NCBI GenBank assembly: GCA_963920635.1
Contig: OY987298.1
Span: 21,547,647 to 21,611,646, forward strand
Source of the DNA: Pseudeuparius sepicola
Taxonomy: Eukaryota; Arthropoda; Insecta; Coleoptera; Anthribidae
Length of the DNA stretch: 64,000 nucleotides
Reading direction: 5' to 3'
Shown: piece after piece, positions 44,053-55,877 of the stretch
How positions within the stretch are numbered: position 1 is the first letter of the stretch
How the letters are laid out: every line of letters starts with the position of its first letter
Notes under the pieces: model-generated
Database searches by the model: none
Told to the model about the DNA's origin: nothing
The model's input: the letters and a program-made list of their open reading frames with translations, nothing else
Translations under genes and position numbers: made by a program

Positions 44053-46181
44053 TATAGGATTTATAACAAAAGTTGAAGGTAAGTTCCGATACCTAATACA
44101 CATCAAAGTTTTATGGCATCATATCCTAAGCAATTAGTAATATAACTTATCTTTAGTTCTACGGATGATGCGTCATATTGTCATTGAATCCTACAAAATG
44201 TTCCATTGGCGAAAGATCTGTAGATCGTGCACACCAAAAGGGAATAGTGAATTATGCCACATGTGCAGACGGGCGTAATATTATGGAGCTGAATATCATC
44301 CATATTGCCATCAACAAGGACTAGAAGGTTCCTGTCGGCACACCAGAGTCTTTTTCGTAGTTGTGCATTTCCTTGACTGCGAAAATTTGTTCTTCTCTCC
44401 CGTGAACTACAAACCCGCAGCTAGCAGAGCAATGGCAATTCAATTAGCGCCATTGTCATTACCCATGTAAATCCTCCATGAAATAACCGTTACGTTTCAC
44501 GTTTCAGGCCACGTTCGAAAGCCTGGCTGCGTTCGCGTATGCCCCGCTCAAACATTGGCTGGATGCGGTGATCTATCAATCCATCAAACGTCCGGACCAC
44601 TGCAATCAGTTTGCATTCTTGCAGATAAACGCTAGCGCCAACACGTGCTGCGGTTTTCGGCGCTCCGCACGTCGCTACGGGAGACGGGAGCGATTATTGC
44701 GGTTATGTTCAGAGACCTACAAGTTTTGCCGGATAACATTCGCATAGATTGTTATTTTTTTTCAGAATTTCAAAACGATTTTGAATGCTGAAAAGTTGTC
44801 AAGCAAAAATGCTGATGCTTTTGATGTGAACACTGTGATCACATCATTTTCTCAAGGTGTTTCAAGTATTATAACGATGATCCTCATAATATTTTAGTTA
44901 TGTCATCGGTATTTTTAATTTCCTGAAAAGCATGTGTGCCCTTGCATACCTACCTACGTGTACCTATGGATTTTTATGTTTTTAAATTGTCATACATCGT
45001 GCTGCTTGGCAAATGACAGAAAGAGTGAAAAAATATGCCAACGTATACCTGTTTCACGATATGAATATTTTTTTTTACATTTATATTATAAGAGAATAAG
45101 ACACGGAGTTAGTCCAATACTTTTTACAACAAAGTGAAACATTTACTGTGTTTATATTATGTTTTTTAACGACCATAAATTTAGATAAATATTTTTGGTA
45201 TTATAATATACCTCGAGGACCATATTATTTAATTCATGGATTTAATTACACATTTCCGCTCTGATGAAATATAGGGAAAGTCCTTTTGTATTATTTCCAC
45301 CTATATCTACAGTAAGTTAATACCCAATTTGTTACACACATGCTGAATTTGGCGAACACGCTAATCGTAGATATCAATAATGATTACATTAAATCGATGG
45401 GTGCATTAGGCAAATTATTTTTCATCTGGTTTCTAGCTTCTAGTTATAGAGTTATAGTTGCAATAATATTATTTTTGCACAAATTACCTAATATTTAGGT
45501 AGAAATGAACTTTTTTTAAACAAATCAATTCTACCTGATAAAATGAAACTCCTTAGCTCCGCGTCGTATAGTTTGGCTGCGCGCTGATAAATATTAAAAG
45601 ATATTTTTCTTGTTTGGAGCCAACGAAACTAAGTTTATTAGTTCGATAAGTAATTTGTCCCCGCACTGGAACTTGGACGAGGCCGTTTTGTAAACTAAGT
45701 ACAATATAAGTTTACTAAGACCTGCAAACTGTAAGGGTTAAGTGTTTTGCTTCGGTCCCGTAACCCAGTTTCCGACTTGGCCCAGTTCTGTCACATGGCC
45801 GGCGTACGGACAAATTGAAATTCGAGGCCATCTTGTAAATCCTACGTCGCGATATGTTGTGCACATCAGTGGATTTGGATAAACGTTCGGGAGAAGTTCG
45901 CTGAGTGCACTTAGGGATGAAACTTGCAGATGAACTGCGAGCGATAACATAAGGCTCGGTCTCTGTAACTTGAGAGATCCTAGAATTTCAATTATAAACT
46001 CTTGCGGAGTAGAAATTTTATTATTCTTAAAAATTAAGTCATTTCTGCTACGATGTCCGCAACATATAGATCTCTAAGACTCCTAATATCAATTAGGAAT
46101 GTTTATTGGGAATATAATAATAATAATAATAAACCATCTTCTGATTCAAAATATCAGACTACCACTATATTAAATAATAAG
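44053..46181. other. Mostly unremarkable; one open CpG-rich segment
   Basis: Apart from 44508-44747 (separate entry) I see no feature. The sequence is single-copy-looking within this window. Confidence 0.35.
44508..44747 (+). other. Candidate exon-like open segment, unassigned
   Basis: After a good 3' splice-like TTTCACGTTTCAG (ending 44507) a CpG-rich frame stays open for 79 codons to a TAG. It starts ATFESLAAFAYAPLKHWLDA and includes IYQSIKRPDHCNQFAFLQ; the tail is basic (RRSARRYGRRERLLRLC). The other two forward frames close. No domain is recognised, and no partner exon can be pointed to. It may simply be a GC-rich chance frame. Confidence 0.2.
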
Positions 46182-46183
46182 TA

Positions 46184-47057
46184 TAGTAAGGGCAGAATGT
46201 AAAGGCGAAGTCGGCAATAAATCATCAAAGAGAGAGCGCTATATCTATTGCTTTACTTGCACTCGCACAATTACACTCATGTCTCCTCCTCCAATTTGTA
46301 TTCGACGTACGTCTTAAAGTTCGCTAAGCACCTTTCATGAAAGGAAGAGAGATAGAAAACCCAGTACTTGTCTTGTATTACTAGTTGATTGTTTAAGGCA
46401 GGCAGGGTCGGCCTAGAATAAATTATTGCTTTACTACCTGATGTATACTAATAATATACATTTAATTCGTTATAAATATTAGTCAGAATATAATACTATC
46501 ATCCGAATACGAATCGTCATTTCAATTAATAATAATTGGGTCTATATGTCAACGTCCAATATCTTTTCTTTTTCCCAATAATCCTTAATCAAATCTTTAC
46601 TTTTCGGGGCTGCTTTACTTTTAGTGTGTACTATTTTAATATGTTTAATTCGTGAAATGGTCCTTGTACTAATCTGTAACGCCTCCGATGCACATTGAAG
46701 TACCGATACATTTTCACGTGTGTTTTCTTTTTTTCTTGGAAATATTTCACTATATTTAATATTAATTTTCTACTTTGGGCACTGAATACTTCACGCTGCA
46801 TTGTTATTACAGGAAGTCTATCACCAAAATAAACCAAATATTTAATAACTGCCCTGTTTTATAGGCGTACTCCTATTTGAATATATTATCTTTATTAACA
46901 TAATGTATCAGACAAGGACAGAGCAATAAAAAGTTGGTCTTGCGGTTCTTTAAGCCGAACCCCTCGCTCCAAAACATAAGGGGGAGCAGGTAGGAAAATC
47001 ATAGCCCATCTCTCTCGATTTTATGGTCGACTTCGTCTTTACATTCTGCCCTTACTA
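46184..47057 (-). mobile_element. TIR element with TA flanks and a transposase N-terminus
   Basis: TAGTAAGGGCAGAATGTAAA at 46184 is mirrored at 47057, with inverted similarity of about 30 bases. TA precedes and follows (46182-46183, 47058-47059). The 874-bp body encodes only the beginning of a transposase on the minus strand, so it is an internal-deletion derivative. Confidence 0.8.
46570..46837 (-). pseudogene. Transposase N-terminal (helix-turn-helix) fragment
   Basis: Minus strand: QREVFSAQSRKLILNIVKYF, then KKKTHVKMYRY. After a frameshift the sequence reads ALQISTRTISRIKHIK and HTKSKAAPKSKDLIKDYW. The arrangement of a short helical start, a spacer and 'A...L.IS..T..RI' is that of DDE-3/Tc1-mariner-type transposases in insects. 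The catalytic domain is missing. Confidence 0.55.
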
Positions 47058-47305
47058 TACCTACATCCACACTCTCATGGGGTAATGTGGACACTCCTTG
47101 ATTTTTTTTTATATAAAAGAAAGGTTGTACGAAAAATTAAATATGAATTATTTATATTTAAGTTTTGTTTCTTGTGTCACGTCTTCGTCTCTTGATTTTA
47201 AATTCGGCTACGTATAATTATTATACATCCGACAATAAATACCTAGGTAGGAAACTTGTATGAAACTCGGCAAAAATACACCCTATGTAACTATGTTGGT
47301 ATGAC

Positions 47306-47910
47306 GTGTATGTGTTACAGGCCATATATGAAAATAGACCGTATGTATAAACATCTAGGTCGTACCTATACGGCCTAAATGGCTTAGACCGTATGTAAAT
47401 GGTATTTCATATATCTACGGACTAGACCGTTAACATATTGACATTCAGACTGTATGTGCAATCGCAGTGAATTAAGCTTTTTTATATAGGTCCATTAAAG
47501 AAGAATATGCCTTCTTTTTAGTACGTATTTTGCGGAAAGAATCTAGGGTACCTATACACTATACTAAATAATTATCATTGTTCCTTCAAAATACTATATG
47601 TACCAGCAAGAAGTAATATCCTTCTTTGATGGGCCTATATAAGAAATGGCGGACGCCGAAACCGCCCGGAAAACATTGCACACACATTATTTCTTTGTTT
47701 ACCTAAATCTCTCTCTGATGTATGGTCCAGTTCTTGCAGATAGACCGTATATAAATGGACTAGTCCTTTCGCAAACCGTCTAGACCGTTTGTTGGAGGAC
47801 AAGCTTCTTATACATATGGACTAATATCTTCAGTCCGTTTGCATATTATGGACTAGTCCTTTTGTATACGGCCTGTTTTACATATTGTACGGTCTGTAAC
47901 ATATATGCAC
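47306..47910. mobile_element. Foldback MITE with reiterated AGACCGTATG-like words
   Basis: GTGTATGTGTTACAGGCC (47306) and its imperfect mirror ending 47910 are terminal. TAGACCGTATGTA, GGACTAGACCGT, ATGGACTAGTCC and related words recur in both orientations through 47335-47470 and 47740-47890. The middle 47475-47740 is unrelated. Confidence 0.65.
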
Positions 47911-48591
47911 AATATTGGCATTCCTAGTTTGCTGGTTTTAGGTGCCACGTGCGGCTCGGTCATTTTTTGACAATGTAAGACGGTGAAGCTGGCAAGTACA
48001 GAAATCCTCATTCGGGCAGTAGGTATACAATGCCATCCCATATTGTAAGTGGCCAAGCGGCGGGTATATAGGAGAACAGAGAACAAAAGCCTGAGAATTG
48101 TTTTCGAAGCGGATTAAGCAGGCTATAGTGGCTATGCCGGGGGCTATAGAGACACCCGTATACGTAGATATGGGATTGTCTAAAGTGCATAGTGTATACC
48201 CAGTAAGAGTTTTAGGTACCTACGTTACTGAAGATGGCTTGAGGCATTTAGATAATTAGGTGAGGCTTTAAAGATATTAGTTGAATTTTAGTCGAGTAGA
48301 TGAAAAAGTGTAAACTGGTACTTATGATAAAATAAACGAATTTATAGTCCACTTATAATTCAGGGTATCCCATAAATAAATTCCTAAATTTTAAACACTC
48401 TTAAGTCATCGAAAGAAGCAACTTTTTTAGTTTTTTTTCTTCAGAGAACTATACAATGTATTTTCACGCCAACGAGTTATTTATATGGATAAAAAACATA
48501 GAAGTAACCCATCGGAATCGATGATTCACTAGATTCATATTCTTTGCTAGCCTCCTGCTGGTCAGTTTGATTTTAAATAAATATTAATTTT
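47911..48591. other. No gene; one solo repeat end
   Basis: 48361 begins CAGGGTATCCCATAAATAAA, similar to snapback termini, without a visible partner. Confidence 0.4.
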
Positions 48592-49585
48592 ATGATGCAG
48601 ATACACCATTTAGCACGTGAAACGATGTTACGTGCTATTGGCATGGTGGAGGCTGGAATTTCACAAAGAGATGTCGCAGAAGCTCTTAACATATCCAGGT
48701 GAATTATTAATTGTGTATGGATAATACACGGTGATTCAGTTCCGGTGCTCAACATGGAGATCTCGGAAACCGTAACAGATACGAAGTCGATCAAATGGAG
48801 GCAAACTTGCGCTTTTGGGCGCCTAACAATATGCCGTTGAGAAAGTTAAAATACTTTCATGGGTTGCTGAGATATTTAGGGAAAACCGAATTTTTAAAAA
48901 TTAGATTTTATTTTTTTCTGGCGCCATTTGCAATAATATTGAAAAATAAATTATACTTTTTCTTGCAACTTTTTCTGGACTACGTCCTGGTATTTTTAGA
49001 TTTTCGGGGCTACGTTTTGTTTTTGAGATAGAGGGATCATCTTCATTTTTTTAAATACGGACCTGGATTTTTTATTGCATATTTCGAAATGAATCGTTGT
49101 CCTGAGTACAACGATGTATGACACATACATATTTTTTCTCGTTTTAGCTGCTAAAATGCATATTCACTAAGAAAAGAGTTAATACGGTCCTGGACTATCC
49201 ATTTTCTCTCTCTTTTTTCAAAGCTATTCCAATTATAACAGGTGATCATTATTTTAATACCTACTGGATTAATTATACTCCATGTTTGTCATATTTTGAA
49301 ATTATTTTTTATACTTTAGGTAAATAACAACAATAATAATTATTACTAACAATAGTGAAATACATTTTTCTTGGAATCGGCATTAAAATGTCCCAAAATC
49401 GTCATTAAAAGCACAGAAATCGTACAATAATGTAGCCCATTATTGTACGATTTTTTCAATAAGTAGGCCTTGGCGAGATGTAAACATCAAACGTCAGACG
49501 CGGAGAAATCGCCCGTCAAAAGTGACCAAATATTCAAAACCCGGCCGATAAAGGCTCATTTAACTTTTCGTACACATTGCGAAAT

Positions 49586-51057
49586 AGGGTACTTGACAAT
49601 ATTTTTAATTGCTCTAAAATTGTACTCTGTTTACAGTAGATGCACCAACATAACACGTAATAAATGAAACAACGGCTTTTAACCCTTAGTTTTTATGATA
49701 ATTAAAGACAAAGTTGCACAATTTTGTTCAGGCTGAAATCTTCAGTTTCGTCGTTCTATTGTCCAGAACGCCAAACGTGGCAACTCTGTGCCTCTCCGGA
49801 GAAATGGAACTGTAACGTTGCCGGTGCCCGTTTGCAATCATTCGTGGAACAAAGGCAAATTGCAGTTTTCTATTCAAGTATCTCCAGCTTGCCTATAAAT
49901 ATCTGTTACTTAATGTATTGAAACCTTTGAGCTTTAATTAACGCAATTGCACACACAAATTTTGTCACATAAAGACTTTTTATTACGAATATGTTCCGTA
50001 TATTGACTCCTCTATATCAAAATGGTGTCTGTTTATGCTGCATACGCTGGAAACTATATCCTTCATCTCTGCCACGTAACACTTTAGTTAAAATATCTGT
50101 ATACGGAACATACTATAAATATTCAGGTACCAATAATGGGGGAAATATTCGCGTATTTGGCAACGTTACCCGCCCACCTAGGCATCTAACCCTATTCATA
50201 TATCCACATGTCATCTAACACGTATGGTTTTCTGATCGGCAAATGACATCCCGTGATGCCAACTGTCATTCCGTGTGCATTCCGTATCTCGCTAAATCAA
50301 AATATTAGTAGATAATATCTGTGCCATTTATTATAGTTTGTTATTGATATTAACTATTATATATTGTTTGCGGACCTAGTTATCGTGTTGTGATGTGTAA
50401 GGTAAGGTATCATATGGACATGGACCCTGAAAGGACAATCTGTAATTTGCCGAAATTGGATGCTGTTAGCGTCTGCCGAAATCCATGGGATAAAACTGCA
50501 AAGGTTTGTACCCTCGTTGTAGTAAGAATACAGTATTATGAGTTATCAATAAAGAGAGAACCTCCGCCTAGGGACCATCTTGAAGGCGCGTTTATGAAGA
50601 CGCCATAGTGCTTAGAAGTACCTACTGAGCCCGAATTCCGTACTTTAGGCCCAACCTAGCCAAAAAAATTTACAGAAAAACGATTGAATAAGTATTTACG
50701 AAAAAAACCTTCTTGACTAAAATCGTCGATGGAAGAAGGAATCAATCAACGCTAAAAGTGGTTTCACGGGGAATCATAAGTCTGAGAGTTTGACGTTAGA
50801 ATTTTGAAATTTCAACTTTCGTTGCAACTTTCACTGCCGAAAAAGGTTATGTCTCAGAACACTTCAGTGGTATCGCTATGTTGCCAAATTGCCATTATAA
50901 AACACTTGTGACGTCATAAGTGCTTTCCCGCCAAATTTCAAAGAATGTCTAATAACTTGCTAATTACGTAAATATATATTTTTTAAATAATCGTAGGGTC
51001 TTAGGCAAGTGTCCAGGAATTGTTTTATCAAGTTTGTAAAATTTCGTCAAGTACCCT
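49586..51057. mobile_element. 1.5-kb TIR element nested in repeat R, AT duplication
   Basis: AGGGTACTTGAC (49586) and GTCAAGTACCCT (51057) are exact 12-bp terminal inverted repeats. Copies 1 and 3 of repeat R give the empty site GCGAAATTGTTTCC, so AT (49584-49585, 51058-51059) is the 2-bp duplication. The body has no recognised transposase; the largest frame (50390-50608) matches nothing I know. Superfamily unknown. Confidence 0.85.
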
Positions 51058-51206
51058 ATTGTTTCCTATAGAAGCGCAATACTTCAGTATACATATTTTA
51101 GTAAATTTGAATATCAATAGAGTTGTTGTGTAGGCTGCACAAGAAGCGGCAGTTTGGTTTTTCTATCAGAAGGTGCCGTGTCTCATCATACTTGTCCTAG
51201 GTAGAG

Positions 51207-51262
51207 CGATCGTCAAAGTCAAGCAAGGCCGCCCGTAGTCGGTTCATGGATGGGTGATCCCT
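51207..51262 (+). other. 5S rRNA-like segment in repeat R copy 2
   Basis: AAAGTCAAGCAAGGCCGCCC, GTAGTCGG, then CATGGATGGGTGATCC. The box C-like part is the closest of the three copies to the eukaryotic 5S consensus. Confidence 0.65.
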
Positions 51263-52835
51263 TAATATTATTTTCTTGCCTAATAAAACATTTTTTTCCG
51301 ATTTCAAAAAAAATATAATATGTACCTCGGCACTGAAGTTCTTTTTATGACTCATGTGGTTTATTTGCCTCGGCCAGAGGCCTCAGCAACTAAACTCCAC
51401 ATGAGTCATAAAAAGTTGAACTTCAGTGCCTTGGTACATAAATAACTATTACCTAAAGTATAAAAAAGAATTTCAAAATATGACAAACATAGAGTTTAAT
51501 TAATCCAGTAAGTATAAAAAAATTATTACTTGTTATAATTGGAATAGCTTTGAAAAAAAGAGAGCAAAATGCATAGTCCAGGACCGTATTAATTTTTTTC
51601 GTAGTAAATGTGCATTTTGGCGGCCGAAACGAGAAAAAATATGTATGTGTCATACATCGTTGTACTAAGGAAAACGATTTATTTCGAAATATGGAATAAA
51701 AAATCCAGGTCCGTATTTAAAAAAATTAAGATGATCCCTCTATCTCAAAAACGAAACGTCGCCCTGAAAATCTAAAAATACCAGGACGTAGTCCAGAAAA
51801 AGTTGCAATGAAAAAGTATAATTTATTTTTCAATATTATTGCAAATGGCGGCAGAAAAAAATAAAATCTAATTTTGAAAAATTCGGTTTTTCTTAAATAT
51901 CTCAGCAACCTATGAAAATATTTTAACTTTCTCAACGGCTTATTGTTAGGCGCCCAAAGGCGCAAGTTTGCCTCCATTTGACCGACTTCGTATCTGTTAT
52001 GGTTTCCGAGATCCCCATGTTGAGCACCGGAACTGAATCACCCTGTATACCGAGTAACAGGAAACTTCAGAGAACGGCATACAGGCCGTACAAGGGTAAC
52101 TAGCCCAATTTGGGATAGATTTCTAAGATTGATAGCCTTGCGAGAGCTCAGTATTGGTTATTCAGCTCACAATGTATGGATCAGTGAAAAAACTGTCCGA
52201 AACAGACTCCATGAAGATCACATTAAGTCCAGCTGGCCTTTGAGAGTTCCAGCATTATCACGAAGAAATGGCACAACCAGGTTACAGTCGGCCCAAGAAC
52301 ATTTAAATTGGCAGCAGCAGAAATGGACTCCAATTTTATTTTCTGACGAGTCCCGATTTGGACTTTAACTAGATTCAAGGTGACATCGCGTGTGGAGGCG
52401 TCCTTGAAATGCTTAACGCCTTGCAGGTGTTCGAGCGGTTCACACTTTTCAAGGAGGTACGATTATGTTATGGGCGGTATCAACATCGGCGGAAGAACTA
52501 ATCTCGTTTGGTTGAAGCGGTATCTGAATGCCAATGATTATCAAAACATTATTCTTCGGCCTATCATTGTTGTTCCATATGCTGAGAGAATTGGACCAAC
52601 ATTTCAACTAATGCACGACTATGCGCGTCCCCGTGTGGCAAGAGTCGTGCGCGAATTTTTGCAGGACAATAAAATTAATGTTTTGCTTTGGCACACAACC
52701 TTCTCAAGCTTACAAGCCCTGTGCAAACATGTGGCAATGCCGCAGCGGGACGGTTCAACGGCTCTATGCAGTATAGATCAGTCTGTACTTTGGCTTAGTT
52801 TATCTTTTGTTATAGATGTTCAACCCTCTTTTTAA

Positions 52836-53829
52836 TTATAATTAAATACATTTGTGAACTTTTGTTTCAATAATTGGGGACCCAAGTAAGTAGGTACATT
52901 TGGTTAACAGACAATAAAAGTAGTAACAAGTAACAAAATATACACAGAAGTATAAGTATTTATAATAAGTACGATTCCTGGTGTGGATAAGTACATTTTC
53001 GACAAATAATATGGTAAATTTGGGCAAATAGAGGGGACTAAATTTTGTTGTATGTCGAATTTTTGTGAGAATTTTTCGCAAAGTGCGCGACAAATTTATG
53101 GATTAAATTTTCATAAAAATACAAACAAGCGAACAGAGAACATCATGTCGTGAAGGAGAGTAATCTCTTCTGATTGAAATGGCAGTTAGGGTCAATTTCA
53201 TAATACATTCAACTAAATTATCTTTTGACTTTAACAATAGGTAAAGAAACTTTTACAACAATACTAAACAATGGTTGGATTGTTAGAAAGCTCCTTTAAT
53301 TTTAAAGGGTACTTTAGTTTGCATATGAAATTAGCCCTTAATCATTTTATTATTAAATTTTCGTCCTTTGGAAAGCCCAAAATGAATACAAGTTGAGCGC
53401 TTGTCGTCAAGCAAAGAAAACCTAGCTACTTCAAGTTATTATTACGATTTGACTTACAGCAGTATATAACTAAGTTCTATAGCTGCCCTCGACGGTTCTA
53501 GGCATCTTGAGGCTCGAAATTGTAAAGGAACGATTCTTCACTTCCAGCTTTTATAGAAATGTTTCACTTTTCCACAAACAATACAAATTTAAAAAAGCTG
53601 TCGCTAGAACTTCGGGCTGTCTGCTTCCACCCAGAGACACACTGCCTCGTCGTAGCAATCTGGCGACGATAGCACTACCCGCACTACACAAATTAATTCC
53701 GGTAAATTTCTTGTAAAATCAACTGCCGGGCAGTGTCAGGGCACGCGACTTGGACCCTCATCCCTTGTTGCCAGTTTTCTCTACTTCAGGGCTTCTCCTA
53801 GAGTCGGCTGTGGCCTCGGCCTTCTCAAT
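52836..53829. repeat. Gene-free; 53270-53515 is partner of 26270-26500
   Basis: The shared blocks are listed at 26270. The plus-strand frame 53507-53716 has no family signature. The rest is unremarkable. Confidence 0.5.
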
Positions 53830-54000
53830 CCCCTGACACTAATCTCATCGAACACTTTTATGGGATGCGCCTGCTCACAAAATACCACTTTATCATCGGG
53901 AGTACGAGCATCAGCGTTGCCTTGGATCCTTTCCAGCGATTATTCGAACTGATCTTTTCTGCAACACGTGAATACTACGGGCATTTGAGGAACCGCCGCA
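53830..54000 (+). pseudogene. Tc1-like transposase C-terminal fragment
   Basis: The plus-strand frame reads SQSPDTNLIEHFYGMRLL, matching SPDLNPIEH with the third catalytic acid, and later ALDPFQRLFELIFSATREY, matching the C-terminal 'IP....RRL..SM.RR...' block. It is separated by about 1 kb from the Tc1 gene upstream and could be its tail displaced by another insertion or an independent fragment. Confidence 0.5.
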
Positions 54001-54097
54001 TAATACCAAGTAGGTAGATATAGTTGATAGCGGAGTGGGCACTTAGTGTTTATACGTTAGAATGTTTTTTGAGTTTGCGTAAAGGATATTAAAAGGT

Positions 54098-55877
54098 AGG
54101 GGAATGCGGGGCAATATGGGGTACCGGGGTATAACGGGGTACGAGTATTTTTAGTAGATACAGCCTAACTGAAGGAGCCAAATTTCAAATCTACATGTTT
54201 CCCTCCCACCTCTTTTCGATGCAAGATCACGCCCCCGGTCAAGTCAATTCAGTGAGTACATAGCCATTGTTGGAAGTACAACAGCTCCCGTGTCTTAAAA
54301 CTTGTGTTTACCTTTATCCAAGGTAAATACAGTTTTTATACGATTTTCGACGTGAGTTTTATTGCTTAATTAGACTTATTATTAAGTACGATTAATCTAA
54401 ATCATTTTATCGAAAAATAATTGTCGTTGTAAATTTTATTTATATTTTATTGTAAAACGTGCGTCGGGGCAAAATGGGGTATTAGAGATGGGCAAAATTG
54501 GGTACCCGGATGTCTATTGAAATACCTACAAGGCAATTTAGTTTTATTTTTGGACACTACAACGGGTGATAGAAAATCATAAAATATTACTATTTTGTGA
54601 ATAACTTTTTATACATAGCCGCCTCGTTTTCGAAATACAGGATGTTCATAAATTCTCAAAAATTTTAACGATTTATTTTTTATTTTTCCAACCGTTAAAG
54701 ATACTTAAACGAAATTTGGTACACAACATGCATTGATCCAGTGTCACAAAATACGGTAATAACAAGTTCCCAATGTAGCCAGTGGTGGAGATATGGGTAT
54801 ACAATACCCTTAAATAACTTTTATTATTCTAAGCAAAAACTGTCTCTTGGCTTTTTTTGTATCTACCGCAGTTCTACGGGAAAATTAATTTATCATTTTT
54901 ATGGCTTTTATGGAATGCAAAAAATAAATTATTTAATTTGAAAAAAAAAATGTCATTTTATATTTCTCTTTGGCCAGTACTGTAAAACTTTGTTTAATAT
55001 CCTCTGGCCAAATAGGGAACAGAAGGAGTGATTTTTTTCAATTTACATATTTTTTCTGGCATTTCAAAAAGGAGTTATATAACAGAAAAATCAAATTTAC
55101 CGTGAAACTATGGCAGATACAAAAAATGCCAATAGACGGTTTTTGCTTAGAAGAAAAAAAGCTCTAGAGGGCCGGGTCAGTATTTTTCTTGATAAAACAA
55201 AAATGTAGTGTATACCCATATCTCCACCACTGGCTATATTTTGGGAACTTGGTATTATCGCATTTTGCATGTACCAAATTTCGTTTAAAAAATATCTTTA
55301 ACGGTTGGAAAACAAAACTAAAATGTTGAGAATTCAAACATCCTATATCTCAAAAACGAAGCGGTTGTAGATAAATAGTTGTACCACAAAATAATATATA
55401 TATTTTATTTTATATCGCACCCGTTGAAGTGTAGCAAAATAAAACTGAATTAACCTGAATATTGTTTAATTTGTTTATGATGGCGAAACGTTATGAACGA
55501 AAAACTAACATTTTCATGTTTTTATATTTTTATTTTTTTTTATTTAAAGATTACTGTTTGCTTAATAAAAAATTTTGGAGAAACGTCTCCTTAATTCACC
55601 AAAAACTCACTATTTTAAAGCATTATTGTACTACCCCATTTTACCCCTCTTGGTACCCCATTATACCCCGCATACGGGGCAAAACGGGGTAAAGCGCAAT
55701 TTTCATAAAAGTCCAAAAAAGTGAAAACTCAGTTACTGATTCCGTTATACAAATGTTGCTAATGTTACTAAATCTATCTAACTACCTGTAAATATGCCAG
55801 GTATAATTATTTCATTTATATATCCCAGGAATATGGGGCTATGAAATTAAGTACCCAATATTGCCCCGCATTCCCCT
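54098..55877. mobile_element. TIR element with GGGGAATGCGGGGCAATAT ends
   Basis: AGGGGAATGCGGGGCAATAT (54098) is mirrored at 55877 (ATATTGCCCCGCATTCCCCT with one change). Subterminal GGGGTA and TACCCC words are abundant on both sides (54120-54145, 54460-54510, 55630-55695). No flanking duplication is obvious. It carries the nested snapback 54529-55457 and no transposase. Confidence 0.8.
54529..55457. repeat. Snapback nested in the TIR element
   Basis: The arms 54529-54805 and 55185-55457 are inverted copies (outer TTTAGTTTTATTTTTGGACAC versus GTGTAGCAAAATAAAACTG; inner GCCAGTGGTGGAGATATGGG mirrored). The outer ends are decayed forms of CAGGGTGATTCAG. The family is shared with 8932-9266. Confidence 0.8.

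Larger units (their letters stand above)
49365..51446 (+). repeat. Repeat R, copy 2, interrupted
   Basis: 49365-49585 and 51060-51446 align with copy 1 from end to end. The break falls at GCGAA|AT|TGTTTCC, where a 1472-bp element sits. The closing palindrome is complete here. Confidence 0.9.
48727..52045. repeat. Snapback in the Tc1 gene, itself holding repeat R copy 2
   Basis: The ends CACGGTGATTCAGTTCCGG (48727) and complement with CACCCTG (52045) lie between TA dinucleotides. Arms of about 597 bp (48727-49323, 51449-52045) are near-perfect inverted copies. The interior is repeat R copy 2. Mirrored open frames (48795-49031 and 51726-51977) encode nearly the same peptide from each arm and are not genes. 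Confidence 0.92.
48592..52835 (+). pseudogene. Tc1-like transposase gene split by a 3.3-kb insertion
   Basis: The N-terminus at 48592 reads LARETMLRAIGMVEAGISQR and DVAEALNISR (one stop follows) up to NCVW at 48720. The gene resumes at 52048 with YRVTGNFRERHTGRTRVTSP, then SWPLRVPALSRRNG, HLNWQQQKWTPILFSDESRF (first catalytic D). After frameshifts come YLNANDYQNIILRPI, VPYAERIG and QLMHDYARPRVARVVREFLQ (second D). The remainder is decayed. Removing the snapback 48727-52045 and one TA gives the W-x-x-Y spacing expected in the second DNA-binding motif. Confidence 0.88.

Noticed and set aside
48795..51977. Apparent pair of related proteins beginning MEANLR
   Set aside because: These are mirrored frames in the arms of the 48727-52045 snapback.
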